The notes: generated by a model not told the origin, from the letters alone. A stretch of DNA of 64,000 bases from Pararhizobium sp. IMCC21322 (GCF_030758295.1 NZ_CP132335.1:3882412-3946411); one strand, 5' to 3'; positions 34,801 through 44,713 are shown, numbered from the stretch's first letter. Made by a program: numbers and translations.

Positions 34801-34884
34801 TAATGCTAGAGAAACACTGGCTTTCGACAAGAGCTTCATTGCTCTTTCAATCACACTCGTGATCATCAACTGGGAGGATGAATT

Positions 34885-35817
34885 ATGCATTTCACATCAC
34901 TTATCCGGACTGCAGCGATAGCCGCTGCCATGGTCCTGACCGCAGGTTCAAGCTATGCAAATGAATTGCGCATCGGCACGGCAAGTCAGGGCGGTGCATT
35001 CTATCCGGTGGGTCAGGCAATCTCGTCGCTGGTCAATAATTATGCCGATGGTCTGACCATGGTCCCGGTCGTAACAGCTGGCTCTGTCGGCAATCCGCGC
35101 CTGATCAACAGTGGCGAGGTGGATATTGCCATTACAAACAACAATCTGTCTGTTCTGGCTAACAAGGGCGTTGGTCCTTACAAAAAAGCAGGCGCAATGA
35201 ACTTGCGGGCCATTGGCTCGCTGCATTTCAGCATTCTGCATATGATGACACTGGACGGGTCTGACATCAGCACCATTGCGGATCTGAAAGGCAAACGGAT
35301 TGCAGTCGGTCCTGCCGGTGGCGGAACCATTCCATTTCTGGGACAAGTGCTTGGCCTTGCGGATCTGACAATCGATGACATTACGCCGAGCTTCCTGTCT
35401 TATGGGGACGGTTTCAGCCAGTTGGCTGACGGCAATGTTGATGCAGCCTTTGCGCTGAGTGGCTACCCAGCCGGTGCTGTCATGCAGGCCCAGGCCAACA
35501 AAAAACTGAAGTTCATTCCGATTACCGAAGAACAGATGGCCACAGCCTTGGGAAAATACCCCAACTACAATGAAGTGGTCGTTCCAATGGCAACTTATGG
35601 AACAGACACTGATGGCAGAGTGCTTGGCGTCAACAACATGCTGATCGTCGATGCAGGCATGGATGAGGACGTTGCCTACAAGATCACAAAGGCAATCTAC
35701 GACAATATGAATGAATTCCGGGCTGAAAATGCCTATGCGAAACAGATCGTTCCAGAAGCATCGCTGGAGCTGAAAATTCCGCTTCATCCAGGTGCAGCGA
35801 AATACTTCGCTGAATAA
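34885..35817 (+). CDS. TAXI family TRAP binding protein
   Basis: A 310-residue TAXI-type solute-binding protein with a signal peptide ending near SSYANELRIG. The family pattern GTASQGGAFYPVGQAISSLVNN, the later DIAITNNNLSVLANKG and LKGKRIAVGPAGGGTIPFLGQVLGL are all clear. TAXI proteins pair with fused 4TM-12TM permeases, and one follows here. A strong ggagg ribosome binding site precedes the ATG. The ligand is unknown. Co-occurrence with an oxoprolinase suggests 5-oxoproline, hydantoin or a related compound. Confidence 0.93.
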   Translation: MHFTSLIRTAAIAAAMVLTAGSSYANELRIGTASQGGAFYPVGQAISSLVNNYADGLTMVPVVTAGSVGNPRLINSGEVDIAITNNNLSVLANKGVGPYKKAGAMNLRAIGSLHFSILHMMTLDGSDISTIADLKGKRIAVGPAGGGTIPFLGQVLGLADLTIDDITPSFLSYGDGFSQLADGNVDAAFALSGYPAGAVMQAQANKKLKFIPITEEQMATALGKYPNYNEVVVPMATYGTDTDGRVLGVNNMLIVDAGMDEDVAYKITKAIYDNMNEFRAENAYAKQIVPEASLELKIPLHPGAAKYFAE

Positions 35818-35842
35818 AAGCCCTCATCTGACCAACCAACAT

Positions 35843-35879
35843 TTCTTGCGGATGAAAGCCTGTCTTCCATCCGCAAGAA
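35843..35879 (+). other. Intercistronic stem-loop after the TAXI binding protein gene
   Basis: TTCTTGCGGATG (35843-35854) is perfectly complementary to CATCCGCAAGAA (35868-35879), a 12-bp stem with a 13-base loop, between the binding protein and permease genes. It mirrors the stem-loop in the opposite TRAP operon and probably lowers downstream expression or stabilises the upstream message. Confidence 0.7.
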
Positions 35880-35912
35880 TTTATCAGGCTCCTGACGGAA
35901 TGGAATGACGCC

Positions 35913-37775
35913 ATGGACAGACTGTTCAAACACGCGATTCTGATCGTGGCATTTGTGGTCGGGCTGTTCCATCTGCTGAACGTTGCTGGCCTTCTCGTTC
36001 TGTCGACCCGGGACATCCGCGTATTTCATCTGATGATGATGCTCGTCCTGCTGTTCCTCACAAACCCCACCCTGCCAAGATTTGAAGACGCGTTTTTTGA
36101 CAAGATAGTGCGCCTCGGCCTTGTGTTCCTCAGCTGCGCCACGAGCCTTTACATAATGTCGCGCTGGAAAGACATTGCCATGAGTGGCGGTGAAACCGAG
36201 GCGCTGGATGCCTGGGTTGGGCTGCTGCTGATTGTTCTGGTATTGGAGGGCGCGCGACGAGGCGTTGGCCTGGTGCTGTCAATTATCTGCCTCGCCTTTT
36301 TTACCTATCCATTCTACAGCGAATTCCTGCCCGGCGCACTGGCCAGTCGCGGCTACAGAGTCACGCGCATGTCGGAACTTCTGACCACCACCTCTCAGGG
36401 TATTTACGGCATCCCGTTGGGCGTATCAGCCACTTACATCATACTTTTCTCGATCTACGGATCATTCCTGAGCGTCTTTGGTGCTGGCGACTTCTTCTTC
36501 CGTCTTGCCAACCGGCTGACTAAAAACATGCGAGCGGCAGGCGCAAAGACCGCGGTCATCTTCAGTACATTGCTTGGCATGATTTCCGGCTCCGCCGCAG
36601 GCAATGTTGCAGTGACAGGTACCTTGACCATTCCGATGATGAAGAAGGAAGGCTACGCGCCGCATCAGGCCGGTGCCATTGAAGCTGTCGTATCGACCGG
36701 TGGACAACTCATGCCACCAGTTATGGGTGCCGCTGCTTTTATCATGGCCGAAATCGTCGGCATTCCATATTCCGACGTCATGCAAGTTGCGATTATTCCC
36801 GCATTGCTGTTTTTTACCTCACTGTTTTTCGTGGTTCATTTACGCGCTGCCAAGAGCAATATCCAGCCGCTGGAACAGCCAGAAGACGATGATGAACCGC
36901 TCTGGATGATCATCGTCAAAGGTGGCCAATACATCATTCCATTCGGCACGCTTATTGCCATGATGCTGAACGGGTTTTCGCCCTTCAAAGCGTCATTCTA
37001 TTCCATTCTGGTGTTGCTGGTTTTGCATGTTGTCTGGGAGCGCCGCATTTCATTCGAGATGGTGCGCAAATCGGCAGAAGCCATTACCGAAGGGGCCAAA
37101 AGCGTTATTCCAATCGCGATTGCCTGTGCCGCTGCCGGCATCATTGCCGGCACACTTGGCACCACCGGCCTTGGTTCCAAAATCTCCGGTCTGATCATTT
37201 CAGCTTCCGGAGGATTCACATTCCTGGCCTTGGTGTTCACCATGCTGACCGCCATTATTCTGGGTATGGGTCTGCCAACCACGGCGGCCTATCTCATTCT
37301 GGCAACAGTGGTTGCCCCCGCTCTTGCGAAAATGGGCGTGCCTTTGCTGACTGCCCATTTGTTCGTATTTTTCTATGGCTGTGTGTCCACCATAACGCCT
37401 CCGGTGGCATTGGCGTCCTATGTGGCAGCGGGCATAGCTAAAGCCAACATCAACAAGGTTGGATGGACGGCCTTTGCTTATGGCATCACCTGCTACATTC
37501 TCCCCTTCATGTTCTTCTACGGCCCTGCGCTGCTGATGCAGGGACCCTGGAGCGAGATTGTATTGGCGGTTATCAGCGGCGGCTTTGGTGTTTTCTGCAT
37601 TGCCGCCTTTGTGGTTGGGCAGTTCCGTGCACCGCTGATCTTGCCAATGCGTGTGCTTGTTGGCTTGGCTGGAATTGCTTTGCTGCATCAAGGAATTCTC
37701 ACTGATGCTATCGGCCTTGCAGCCATAGCTGTAGTCTGGACACTCACCAAACCTGCTCAAGTTTTGAACACCTAG
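35913..37775 (+). CDS. TRAP transporter fused permease (4TM-12TM)
   Basis: A 620-residue membrane protein with some 16-18 hydrophobic segments, in which the small and large TRAP permease are fused as usual for TAXI systems. Characteristic sequence is TAVIFSTLLGMISGSAAGNVAVTGTLTIPMMKKEGYAPHQAGAIEAVVSTGGQLMPPVMGAAAFIMAE and, in the second half, LGMGLPTTAAYLILATVVAPAL. It follows the TAXI gene by 95 bases across a hairpin and precedes the cupin and oxoprolinase genes. Confidence 0.95.
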   Translation: MDRLFKHAILIVAFVVGLFHLLNVAGLLVLSTRDIRVFHLMMMLVLLFLTNPTLPRFEDAFFDKIVRLGLVFLSCATSLYIMSRWKDIAMSGGETEALDAWVGLLLIVLVLEGARRGVGLVLSIICLAFFTYPFYSEFLPGALASRGYRVTRMSELLTTTSQGIYGIPLGVSATYIILFSIYGSFLSVFGAGDFFFRLANRLTKNMRAAGAKTAVIFSTLLGMISGSAAGNVAVTGTLTIPMMKKEGYAPHQAGAIEAVVSTGGQLMPPVMGAAAFIMAEIVGIPYSDVMQVAIIPALLFFTSLFFVVHLRAAKSNIQPLEQPEDDDEPLWMIIVKGGQYIIPFGTLIAMMLNGFSPFKASFYSILVLLVLHVVWERRISFEMVRKSAEAITEGAKSVIPIAIACAAAGIIAGTLGTTGLGSKISGLIISASGGFTFLALVFTMLTAIILGMGLPTTAAYLILATVVAPALAKMGVPLLTAHLFVFFYGCVSTITPPVALASYVAAGIAKANINKVGWTAFAYGITCYILPFMFFYGPALLMQGPWSEIVLAVISGGFGVFCIAAFVVGQFRAPLILPMRVLVGLAGIALLHQGILTDAIGLAAIAVVWTLTKPAQVLNT

Positions 37776-37788
37776 AAAGGAATTGTCC

Positions 37789-38319
37789 ATGTCGCAGAAA
37801 TTCAGACGCGTCGTTACCGGCCATGATGAGAACGGCGTCGCAACCGTCATTTCTGATGAGGAGGCAAGCTGCATTCTGAGCCGCCCAAACCGCCCCGGCG
37901 TCACACTGATTAATCTGTGGATGAACGACAAGACACCGGCGGCAATGGAACTGCATGGTGACCCGGTCACCGGGCCCCTCATCCTGCATCCTCCGAAAAA
38001 TGGCTCCGTGTTTCGCATTGTTCAGTTCGATCCGGAAGATCCGGAAGTTTTGGCTAAACTGGATGGAAAGTCAGCCTTTGCCGAAATGGGTGCGGGCGCA
38101 AACATCGTGGAAAATGCCCGCCATCCCTTTATGCATCGCACGGATTCGCTCGACTATACGGTGGTTCTGAGCGGCGAAATTTACATGATGATGGATGAAG
38201 ACGAGTATCTGCTGAAGGCAGGCGACACAGTTGTTCAACAGGGTACGAACCACGCCTGGTCCAATCGCGGCACCGTACCATGCCTGATCGCATTCATTCT
38301 GGTTGATGCTGAAAAATAG
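37789..38319 (+). CDS. Cupin-domain protein of the oxoprolinase cluster
   Basis: A 176-residue single-domain cupin. The ATG at 37789 has aagga 11 bases upstream and is preferred to a TTG two codons before it. Metal-ligand motif 1 is degenerate around HRTDSLDYTVVLSGEIYMMMDEDE, and motif 2 is LKAGDTVVQQGTNHAWSNRGTVPCLI with the conserved His. The protein resembles cupins found with hydantoinase and other ring-opening operons. It may be a racemase or isomerase acting before hydrolysis, but this is inference. Confidence 0.8.
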   Translation: MSQKFRRVVTGHDENGVATVISDEEASCILSRPNRPGVTLINLWMNDKTPAAMELHGDPVTGPLILHPPKNGSVFRIVQFDPEDPEVLAKLDGKSAFAEMGAGANIVENARHPFMHRTDSLDYTVVLSGEIYMMMDEDEYLLKAGDTVVQQGTNHAWSNRGTVPCLIAFILVDAEK

Positions 38320-38441
38320 GCGAAAGCCAAGCTTACGCATACCGGTTTGGAACACACCGATCAGCGCTGCCAGACTTGCCGCTGCGCATGAAAAAGCCTA
38401 GGCCATAGACCCTGTGGGTCTGACAAAGGCAAGAGGCATCA

Positions 38442-41400
38442 ATGAGCGGCAAGACATTTGGAAAATGGGACTTCTGGATCGATCGCGGCGGCACCTTCAC
38501 CGACATCGTGGCCCGAAAACCCGATGGATCGCTGCAAGCTCACAAGCTGCTTTCCGAAAATCCCGAGCAATATCGTGATGCTGCCATACATGGCATTCGA
38601 GAGCTCATGGAAGTCGCGGCCAACGACGCCATCCCCGCCGATCAAATAGCCAATGTAAAAATGGGAACAACGGTTGCCACCAACGCGCTGCTGGAGCGCA
38701 AAGGTGAGCGCACTTTGCTGGTGATCACCAAAGGGTTTCGCGACGCATTGGAGATTGGTTACCAGGCCCGCCCTGACATTTTCGCAAGAGAAATCATCAA
38801 GCCCGAATTGCTTTATGAAGCAGTTGTGGAGGTGGATGAGCGTATTCGGGCCGATGGCGCGGTTGAAAAGGTCCTTGATCAGGCCAGCGCCCGGCAAGAT
38901 CTGCAGTCTGCATTTAACAGCGGCATCCGCTCAATTGCGATTGTGCTGATGCATTCCTGGCGCGCGCCAGAGCATGAGCAGTTTTTAGCCGATATCGCCC
39001 GGGACATTGGATTTTCTCAAATATCCGTCAGCCACGATGTGTCGCCCTTGATGAAACTGGTTGGACGCGGAGATACCACAGTGGTGGACGCATATCTGTC
39101 GCCGATCCTGCGGCGTTATGTGGACCAGATTGCAAGCGAGTTGAATATTGGCGCTGGCGACACACGACTGATGTTCATGCAGTCCTCCGGTGGCCTGACA
39201 GCTGCAGACATGTTTCAGGGAAAAGATGCAATCCTGTCCGGGCCTGCTGGCGGTGTGGTTGGCGCGGTGGAAACTTCGGCGCTGGCGGGACATCACAAGG
39301 TCATTGGCTTTGACATGGGTGGCACATCAACCGACGTCTCACATTATGACGGACAGTTGGAGCGCGCTTTTGAAACTGAAGTCGCCGGCGTGCGCATGCG
39401 CGCACCGATGATGATGATCCATACGATTGCCGCAGGCGGCGGGTCCATTCTGCATTTCGACAAGGGCCGCTTTCAGGTCGGGCCTGATAGTGCCGGGGCC
39501 AATCCTGGACCGGCCTGCTATCGGCGCGGTGGTCCACTAACGGTGACCGATGCAAACGTAATGCTTGGCAAATTGCGACCAGAGTTCTTTCCAGCTATTT
39601 TTGGCGAAACAGCGGACCAGCCCTTGGATATTGAGGCCGTCCGAACAGGCTTTGAAACTCTTGCAAACGAAATCGGTGATGGTCGCTCTGGGGAGGAAAT
39701 TGCGGAAGGGTTTTTGCAGATCGCCGTTGAAAACATGGCGAACGCAATTAAGAAAATTTCAGTTCAACGCGGCTATGATGTCTCGGACTACGCCTTGACC
39801 TGCTTTGGCGGGGCTGGCGGCCAGCATGCTTGCGCCATTGCCGACACGTTGGGCATGGAAACCGTGATCGTCCATCCATTCTCCGGAATTCTTTCCGCTT
39901 ATGGAATGGGGCTGGCGGACATTCGTGCAAACCGTAATAAAACCATTGCCTTGGAGTTGAACCCCGACTCTGAATCAGAACTTGAAGTTGCTCAGAAATC
40001 ACTTGAACAACAGGTCCGCAATGAGATGATCCGGCAAGGCGTGGAAAGCGCCGAAACCCAAATCAACAGTTTTGCCCACATCCGTTATGATGGAACGGAC
40101 AGCGCCATTCCCGTTCGCTTGACAAACAGCGACCAGATGCGTTCGGAATTCGAGACAGCCCACAAAAAGCAATTCGGCTTTGTTTTTGAAAATAAAATTC
40201 TGGTTGTCGAGTCCCTTGAAATCGAAGGCGTTGGCGGCGGTGCAGAAATCGACGAAGCCGATCAACCATTGTCAGAACAATCTGCGCAGATGGACCGGCA
40301 ATTCGATGTCTTTGTCGGCGGCGCGATACAAAGCACAGGTATTTATCCGCGCGCCAACCTTGCTCATGGAAACAGCATCAAAGGCCCTGCCCTTATTATC
40401 GAACCGCATCAGACCATTATGGTCGAACCGGGCTGGACGGCCCAAATCAATATCAAGAACCACGTCATTCTGAACCGCACCGACAAGCTGGATCGCGGCT
40501 TTGCCATTGGAACCGAAGCAACCGACGGCGGCGCGGATCCGGTTCTGCTGGAAATTTTCAACAATCTGTTTATGTCCATCGCCGAGCAAATGGGCGTAAC
40601 GCTGCAGAACACGGCCTATTCGGTAAACATCAAAGAGCGGTTGGATTTCTCCTGTGCTGTGTTCAGTGGCGTGGGCAGCCTGATTGCCAATGCTCCACAT
40701 ATGCCAGTGCATCTGGGCTCAATGGACCGGTCGGTCGAGACTATTATTCGGCTCAATAAAGGTGCGATCAAACCTGGAGACGTGTTTGCACTCAACGCCC
40801 CTTACAATGGTGGCACCCACCTCCCGGATATTACGGTCTGCACACCTGTTTTCGATGAAACCAACAGCTTTGTCCGCTTTTGGGTCGCCAGCCGCGGTCA
40901 CCATGCCGATGTCGGCGGGTCAGCCCCGGGTTCCATGACACCGCTTGCCACCAATGTGGATGAGGAAGGTGTCCTGTTTGATAATTTCAAACTGGTCGAT
41001 CAGGGAGCGTTTCAGGAAGAGGCTCTGGTCCGCTTGATGACAGACCACCCCTACCCCGTTCGCAACATTGTCCAGAATGTTGCAGATCTGAAAGCTCAGA
41101 TCGCGGCCAACGAAAAGGGCGTGCAGGAACTTGCGAGAATGGTGGATCAGTTCACGCTTCCGGTCGTGGAAGCCTATATGCGCCATGTTCAGGACAATGC
41201 AGAAGAAAGCGTGCGCCGGGTTATTGAGGTGCTGAAGGATTCCAGCTTTGAATACAAAACCGATCAGGGCGCTGTCATCAAGGTCAGGATCACGGTAGAT
41301 CGGGAAAAGCGCGAAGCCACCGTTGATTTTACCGGAACAAGCCCGGTGCAGGAAACCAATTTCAATGCACCGGAACCTGTGACACGTGCCGCCGTATTAT

Positions 41401-42062
41401 ATTGTTTCCGCGTGATGGTGGATGGAGACATCCCGATGAATGCGGGCTGCCTGAAGCCCCTCAACATCATTATTCCGGATGATTGCATGCTGCGGCCAAG
41501 CTACCCCGCTGCCGTTGTGGCGGGTAATGTTGAAACCAGTCAGCATGTCACCAACGCCTTGTTTGGTGCGCTGGGTGTGATGGCCGCGTCACAAGGTTCC
41601 ATGAACAACCTCACCTTTGGAAACGACATCTACCAGTATTACGAAACAATCTGCTCCGGCTCTCCTGCCGGGCGCGGCTTCAATGGCACATCCGGGGTTC
41701 ATGTCCATATGACCAATTCGCGGCTGACAGACCCGGAAATTCTGGAATTCCGTTTTCCAGTCTTGCTGGAAGATTTTCATATCCGCAAGGGGTCGGGTGG
41801 AAAAGGCAAATGGACAGCGGGCGATGGCACAAAACGCACAATTCGCTTTTTGGAAGAAATGGACTGCGCCATCCTCTCCTCTCACCGAACCATTCAGCCC
41901 CATGGGCTGGAAGGCGGCGCGCCGGGAGAACTGGGAAGCACCTTTGTGAGGCGGCTTGATGGACAGATTGAAGAACTGAAAGGCTGCGACCAGACCATAT
42001 TGAAAGCCGGAGAAGCGGTCACGATTATCACGCCCACGGCCGGTGGTTTTGGGGAAAGCTGA
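38442..42062 (+). CDS. Fused hydantoinase/5-oxoprolinase (HyuA-HyuB)
   Basis: A 1,206-residue ATP-dependent amidohydrolase with both halves in one chain. Residues 1-680 are HyuA-like: [34 protein letters not shown], and [18 protein letters not shown], which are ATPase-fold motifs. Residues 690-1206 are HyuB-like: [55 protein letters not shown] and [17 protein letters not shown]. The family opens 5-oxoproline, hydantoins or N-methylhydantoin with ATP. The fused form resembles eukaryotic-type 5-oxoprolinase. It ends the TAXI-permease-cupin cluster and is probably the catabolic enzyme for the imported solute. Confidence 0.93.
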   Translation: MSGKTFGKWDFWIDRGGTFTDIVARKPDGSLQAHKLLSENPEQYRDAAIHGIRELMEVAANDAIPADQIANVKMGTTVATNALLERKGERTLLVITKGFRDALEIGYQARPDIFAREIIKPELLYEAVVEVDERIRADGAVEKVLDQASARQDLQSAFNSGIRSIAIVLMHSWRAPEHEQFLADIARDIGFSQISVSHDVSPLMKLVGRGDTTVVDAYLSPILRRYVDQIASELNIGAGDTRLMFMQSSGGLTAADMFQGKDAILSGPAGGVVGAVETSALAGHHKVIGFDMGGTSTDVSHYDGQLERAFETEVAGVRMRAPMMMIHTIAAGGGSILHFDKGRFQVGPDSAGANPGPACYRRGGPLTVTDANVMLGKLRPEFFPAIFGETADQPLDIEAVRTGFETLANEIGDGRSGEEIAEGFLQIAVENMANAIKKISVQRGYDVSDYALTCFGGAGGQHACAIADTLGMETVIVHPFSGILSAYGMGLADIRANRNKTIALELNPDSESELEVAQKSLEQQVRNEMIRQGVESAETQINSFAHIRYDGTDSAIPVRLTNSDQMRSEFETAHKKQFGFVFENKILVVESLEIEGVGGGAEIDEADQPLSEQSAQMDRQFDVFVGGAIQSTGIYPRANLAHGNSIKGPALIIEPHQTIMVEPGWTAQINIKNHVILNRTDKLDRGFAIGTEATDGGADPVLLEIFNNLFMSIAEQMGVTLQNTAYSVNIKERLDFSCAVFSGVGSLIANAPHMPVHLGSMDRSVETIIRLNKGAIKPGDVFALNAPYNGGTHLPDITVCTPVFDETNSFVRFWVASRGHHADVGGSAPGSMTPLATNVDEEGVLFDNFKLVDQGAFQEEALVRLMTDHPYPVRNIVQNVADLKAQIAANEKGVQELARMVDQFTLPVVEAYMRHVQDNAEESVRRVIEVLKDSSFEYKTDQGAVIKVRITVDREKREATVDFTGTSPVQETNFNAPEPVTRAAVLYCFRVMVDGDIPMNAGCLKPLNIIIPDDCMLRPSYPAAVVAGNVETSQHVTNALFGALGVMAASQGSMNNLTFGNDIYQYYETICSGSPAGRGFNGTSGVHVHMTNSRLTDPEILEFRFPVLLEDFHIRKGSGGKGKWTAGDGTKRTIRFLEEMDCAILSSHRTIQPHGLEGGAPGELGSTFVRRLDGQIEELKGCDQTILKAGEAVTIITPTAGGFGES

Positions 42063-42110
42063 TCACTACCTGCCAACTAAGGCTTGCACCCCAAATTGAA
42101 ATGACCTAAA

Positions 42111-42132
42111 GATATAAAGATATTGTTATATC
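42111..42132. promoter_or_regulatory. Operator-like inverted repeat before the ArsR-methyltransferase gene
   Basis: GATATAA (42111-42117) and TTATATC (42126-42132) are perfect inverted repeats around eight bases, ending 13 bases before the ATG. This is the size and AT-rich character of ArsR-family operators, so autoregulation of the ArsR-methyltransferase-metF unit is likely. Confidence 0.65.
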
Positions 42133-42145
42133 ATTTGGAAAGACG

Positions 42146-43168
42146 ATGCGGGAACCGAAAACAATTGGGTTGGATCAACTGGTGGAAGCGCTGCGCGGCG
42201 CTGGCGAAACCACACGATTGCGTCTGTTAGCCCTGCTGCAAAGCGGTGATCTGACGGTCAAGGATTTGACGCAGATTCTCGGTCAGTCCCAGCCTCGGGT
42301 GTCTCGTCATTTGAAGCTGCTGGTGGAAGCCGAATTAATCGAACGCTTCCCCGAAGGCTCCTGGGTCTATTACCGCCCGTCAAAAAGCGCTGTTGGCCTG
42401 ACCACACAAACCTTGCTGGAGACGCTCAACCCTTCAGACGGTGTTCTGCAACGGGATCAGGAGCGGTTAGCCGAAGTCAAATCCCGCAATGCGGAAAGTG
42501 CGGCACGCTATTTTGCCCAAAGTGCGCAACACTGGGACAAGATCAGAAGTCATCACATATCAGAGCAAGCTGTTGAAAAAGCCTTGCTGGAGCTTGTCGG
42601 CGAAAAACCGTTTGGTACGCTTTTGGATGTGGGAACCGGCACCGGTCGTATGCTGGAACTCCTGCAAAATCATTATGCCGATGGCGTTGGCATTGATTCC
42701 AGTCTGGAAATGCTGGCCGTCGCGCGCGCCAATCTGGACGCCAGTGGCACATCCCATGCGCAGGTCCGTTTTGGCGATATTTTCAACCTGCCCGTAGCCC
42801 GCAACACATTTGATGTTGCAGTGGTCCATCAGGTTCTTCACTTCCTTGATGATCCAGGACGGGCTATAAAGGAAATTGCACAGGCATTGCGTCCGGGTGG
42901 ACGCCTGCTGATTGTTGATTTCGCGCCGCATGAACTTGAATTCCTGCGCAACGAGCACGCCCACCGCAGGCTTGGGTTTGACGAAGCGCAAATCGCAAAT
43001 TGGGTCGATGAGATCGGTCTTGATCTTATCTCAACGACGCATCTGGCCCCTGAAAAGCCACGTGCCGAAGCCTTGACTGTCAATATCTGGCTTGCGCAGG
43101 ATCCACGTATTCTAATGGCCGGTGACACAGCCAATGCCCTATCAACCATCAATCCGGAAACAGTCTGA
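42146..43168 (+). CDS. ArsR-type regulator fused to a SAM methyltransferase domain
   Basis: A 340-residue two-domain protein. Residues 10-95 are an ArsR winged helix (TTRLRLLALLQSGDLTVKDLTQILGQSQPRVSRHLKLLVEAELI). Residues 110-310 are a class I methyltransferase with the SAM motif LLDVGTGTGRMLELL and the later FDVAVVHQVLHFLDDPGRAIKEIAQALRPGGRLLIVDF. No Cys metal-sensing motif is apparent. Proteins of this form next to metF or metH are thought to sense S-adenosylhomocysteine or SAM and control the methionine cycle (the SahR idea). Its stop overlaps the metF start, so the two are co-translated. Confidence 0.88.
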   Translation: MREPKTIGLDQLVEALRGAGETTRLRLLALLQSGDLTVKDLTQILGQSQPRVSRHLKLLVEAELIERFPEGSWVYYRPSKSAVGLTTQTLLETLNPSDGVLQRDQERLAEVKSRNAESAARYFAQSAQHWDKIRSHHISEQAVEKALLELVGEKPFGTLLDVGTGTGRMLELLQNHYADGVGIDSSLEMLAVARANLDASGTSHAQVRFGDIFNLPVARNTFDVAVVHQVLHFLDDPGRAIKEIAQALRPGGRLLIVDFAPHELEFLRNEHAHRRLGFDEAQIANWVDEIGLDLISTTHLAPEKPRAEALTVNIWLAQDPRILMAGDTANALSTINPETV

Positions 43169-44082
43169 TGTCCATTGTAGCAAACCTTCGATCCCATCAG
43201 AAACGCGCCAAACGCATTTCATTCGAGTTTTTCCCGCCCAAATCGGATGCAGGTGAAAAACAGGTCTGGTCGGCAATCAACCGGTTGAGCCTGTTTGGCC
43301 CATCCTTTGTGTCCGTCACATATGGTGCCGGTGGCAGCACCAGAGAGCGCACACACCGCACAGTTGCTGAACTCGCGAAAAACGCATCCATGCGCCCTGC
43401 TGCACATTTGACCTGTGTCGATGCGACGAGAGACGAAGTCGATGCCGTGGTGGATGGCTACGCCAAAGCTGGTGTGAAACACATTGTTGCCTTGCGCGGA
43501 GATGTACAAAACGGTGAAAGCCATTTCGTCCCCCACCCGCAAGGATACCAGAACGCGGCTGATCTGGTGGGAGGCATCTCGAAACGTGGTGATTTTGAAA
43601 TTTCAGTCGCCGCCTATCCTGAACGCCACCCGGACAGCCCTAGCTGGGACCATGAGCTGGACAATCTGAAACGGAAGGTTGATGCAGGGGCTAACCGCGC
43701 CATTACGCAATTCTTCTTCGACAATGATCTGTTTGAAGCCTTTGTCGAGCGGGCGCGGGCAGCGGGAATTTCAATTCCAATCGTCCCGGGTTTGCTCCCG
43801 GTCTATAAATTCTCACAAACCCGCTCTTTTGCAGAGCGTTGCGGCGCTAACGTACCGTATTGGCTAAAACTTGCCTTCAATGGTCTGGATGATGATCTGG
43901 ACACACAAAGACTGGTCTCTACCGCTATCCTTGCCGAGCAGGTTTTTGATCTGGCCGAACGCGGTTTCGAGGATGTGCATTTCTACACATTGAACCGCTC
44001 GGAAATCGTGTTTGCGGTGTGTCATTTGATGGGCCTTGGCCCGGAACTTCAGGCCGTGGAAACCGATACTCAGGCGGCCTGA
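43168..44082 (+). CDS. metF: Methylenetetrahydrofolate reductase
   Basis: A 304-residue FAD enzyme that reduces 5,10-methylene-THF to 5-methyl-THF for methionine synthesis. Signatures are ISFEFFPPKSDAGEKQVW with the catalytic Glu, FVSVTYGAGGSTRERTH, and HLTCVDATRDEVDAVVDGYAKAGVKHIVALRGD. The C-terminal VPGLLPVYKFSQ and EDVHFYTLNRSEIVFAVCHLMGL are standard. The start overlaps the upstream regulator by one base (TGATG). No metH follows in the window. Confidence 0.96.
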   Translation: MSIVANLRSHQKRAKRISFEFFPPKSDAGEKQVWSAINRLSLFGPSFVSVTYGAGGSTRERTHRTVAELAKNASMRPAAHLTCVDATRDEVDAVVDGYAKAGVKHIVALRGDVQNGESHFVPHPQGYQNAADLVGGISKRGDFEISVAAYPERHPDSPSWDHELDNLKRKVDAGANRAITQFFFDNDLFEAFVERARAAGISIPIVPGLLPVYKFSQTRSFAERCGANVPYWLKLAFNGLDDDLDTQRLVSTAILAEQVFDLAERGFEDVHFYTLNRSEIVFAVCHLMGLGPELQAVETDTQAA

Positions 44083-44323
44083 TATCCAATCACGTTCAAA
44101 TTTGAAAACAGTGAAAATGCCCAACCGCTTTTCTGTGCTTTGATCTATTAGATCGGCAGCACTTAAGCGGCACCTCCCAATTTTCTGGCTGAAACGACAA
44201 ACCTGCTTCTCATCAACTTGAGATCAGGCGCGTTTGTGCCGCCCACACCATCCGGACTGACCCATCCGGGGGATATTGCAGGACGCTGTCATGGTCCACT
44301 CTGGTTTTGGGGGAAAACCAAAA
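44083..44323 (+). promoter_or_regulatory. Leader/promoter region of the lanthipeptide operon
   Basis: This 241-base spacer separates metF from the precursor gene and must hold the promoter for the locus. A perfect 13-base palindrome gatcta-t-tagatc lies at 44142-44154. No terminator after metF and no convincing -35/-10 pair was seen. A run of G residues (ggggga at about 44309-44314) sits 9 bases before the ATG at 44324 and probably serves as its ribosome binding site. Confidence 0.4.
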
Positions 44324-44713
44324 ATGGAAAAGATCATGAACAAATCAAAATCCACAAGCGCCATACTGGCACTGGCGGTCGCTTTGCCAAATTTCATCAC
44401 GCCAGTGATTGCAGCGCAAAACACCGGCGCAACTGTTATGCCTGTCGCGGAAAAGCGTGTAGCGCCAACGCAGAAAATGCAGACCAAGAAGGCAGAGCCT
44501 GCTGAACTCAAAAAAATGCTGAACGAGGAACTTGAGAGAATGACACCTGCTGAAAAAAAGCAGATTGGTCAGGCAAGGATCAACCAGCTCAAAGCTCTTA
44601 CCGGAGATGAGATCGCACGCGGCGGATGCTTTACACAAGGTGTCGGTTGTCAGGGAACCAGTGGTTTTACCAGCGGTGTGCTCTGCTGCGTGATCATAAG
44701 GACCGGTATCTAG
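44324..44713 (+). CDS. lanA: Class II lanthipeptide precursor with Sec-like N-terminus
   Basis: A 129-residue precursor (125 if the ATG at 44336 is used). Residues 1-32 resemble a Sec signal peptide: basic MNKSKS, a hydrophobic stretch SAILALAVALPNFITPVIAA, then AAQ. Residues 33-97 form a charged, helical leader (AELKKMLNEELERMTPAEKKQIGQ). A double-glycine site ARGG is followed by a 28-residue core (102-129) with four Cys, four Thr and two Ser, starting CFTQGVGCQGTSG and ending CCVIIRTGI. A LanM gene is next, 140 bases downstream. The core and LanM make the assignment good. The signal-like start is unusual and may be an export signal or a false resemblance. Confidence 0.83.
   Translation: MEKIMNKSKSTSAILALAVALPNFITPVIAAQNTGATVMPVAEKRVAPTQKMQTKKAEPAELKKMLNEELERMTPAEKKQIGQARINQLKALTGDEIARGGCFTQGVGCQGTSGFTSGVLCCVIIRTGI

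Noticed and set aside
38407-38421. Six-base stem (agaccc/gggtct) before the oxoprolinase gene as a terminator
   Set aside because: The stem is short, has no T-run, and lies within a likely operon.
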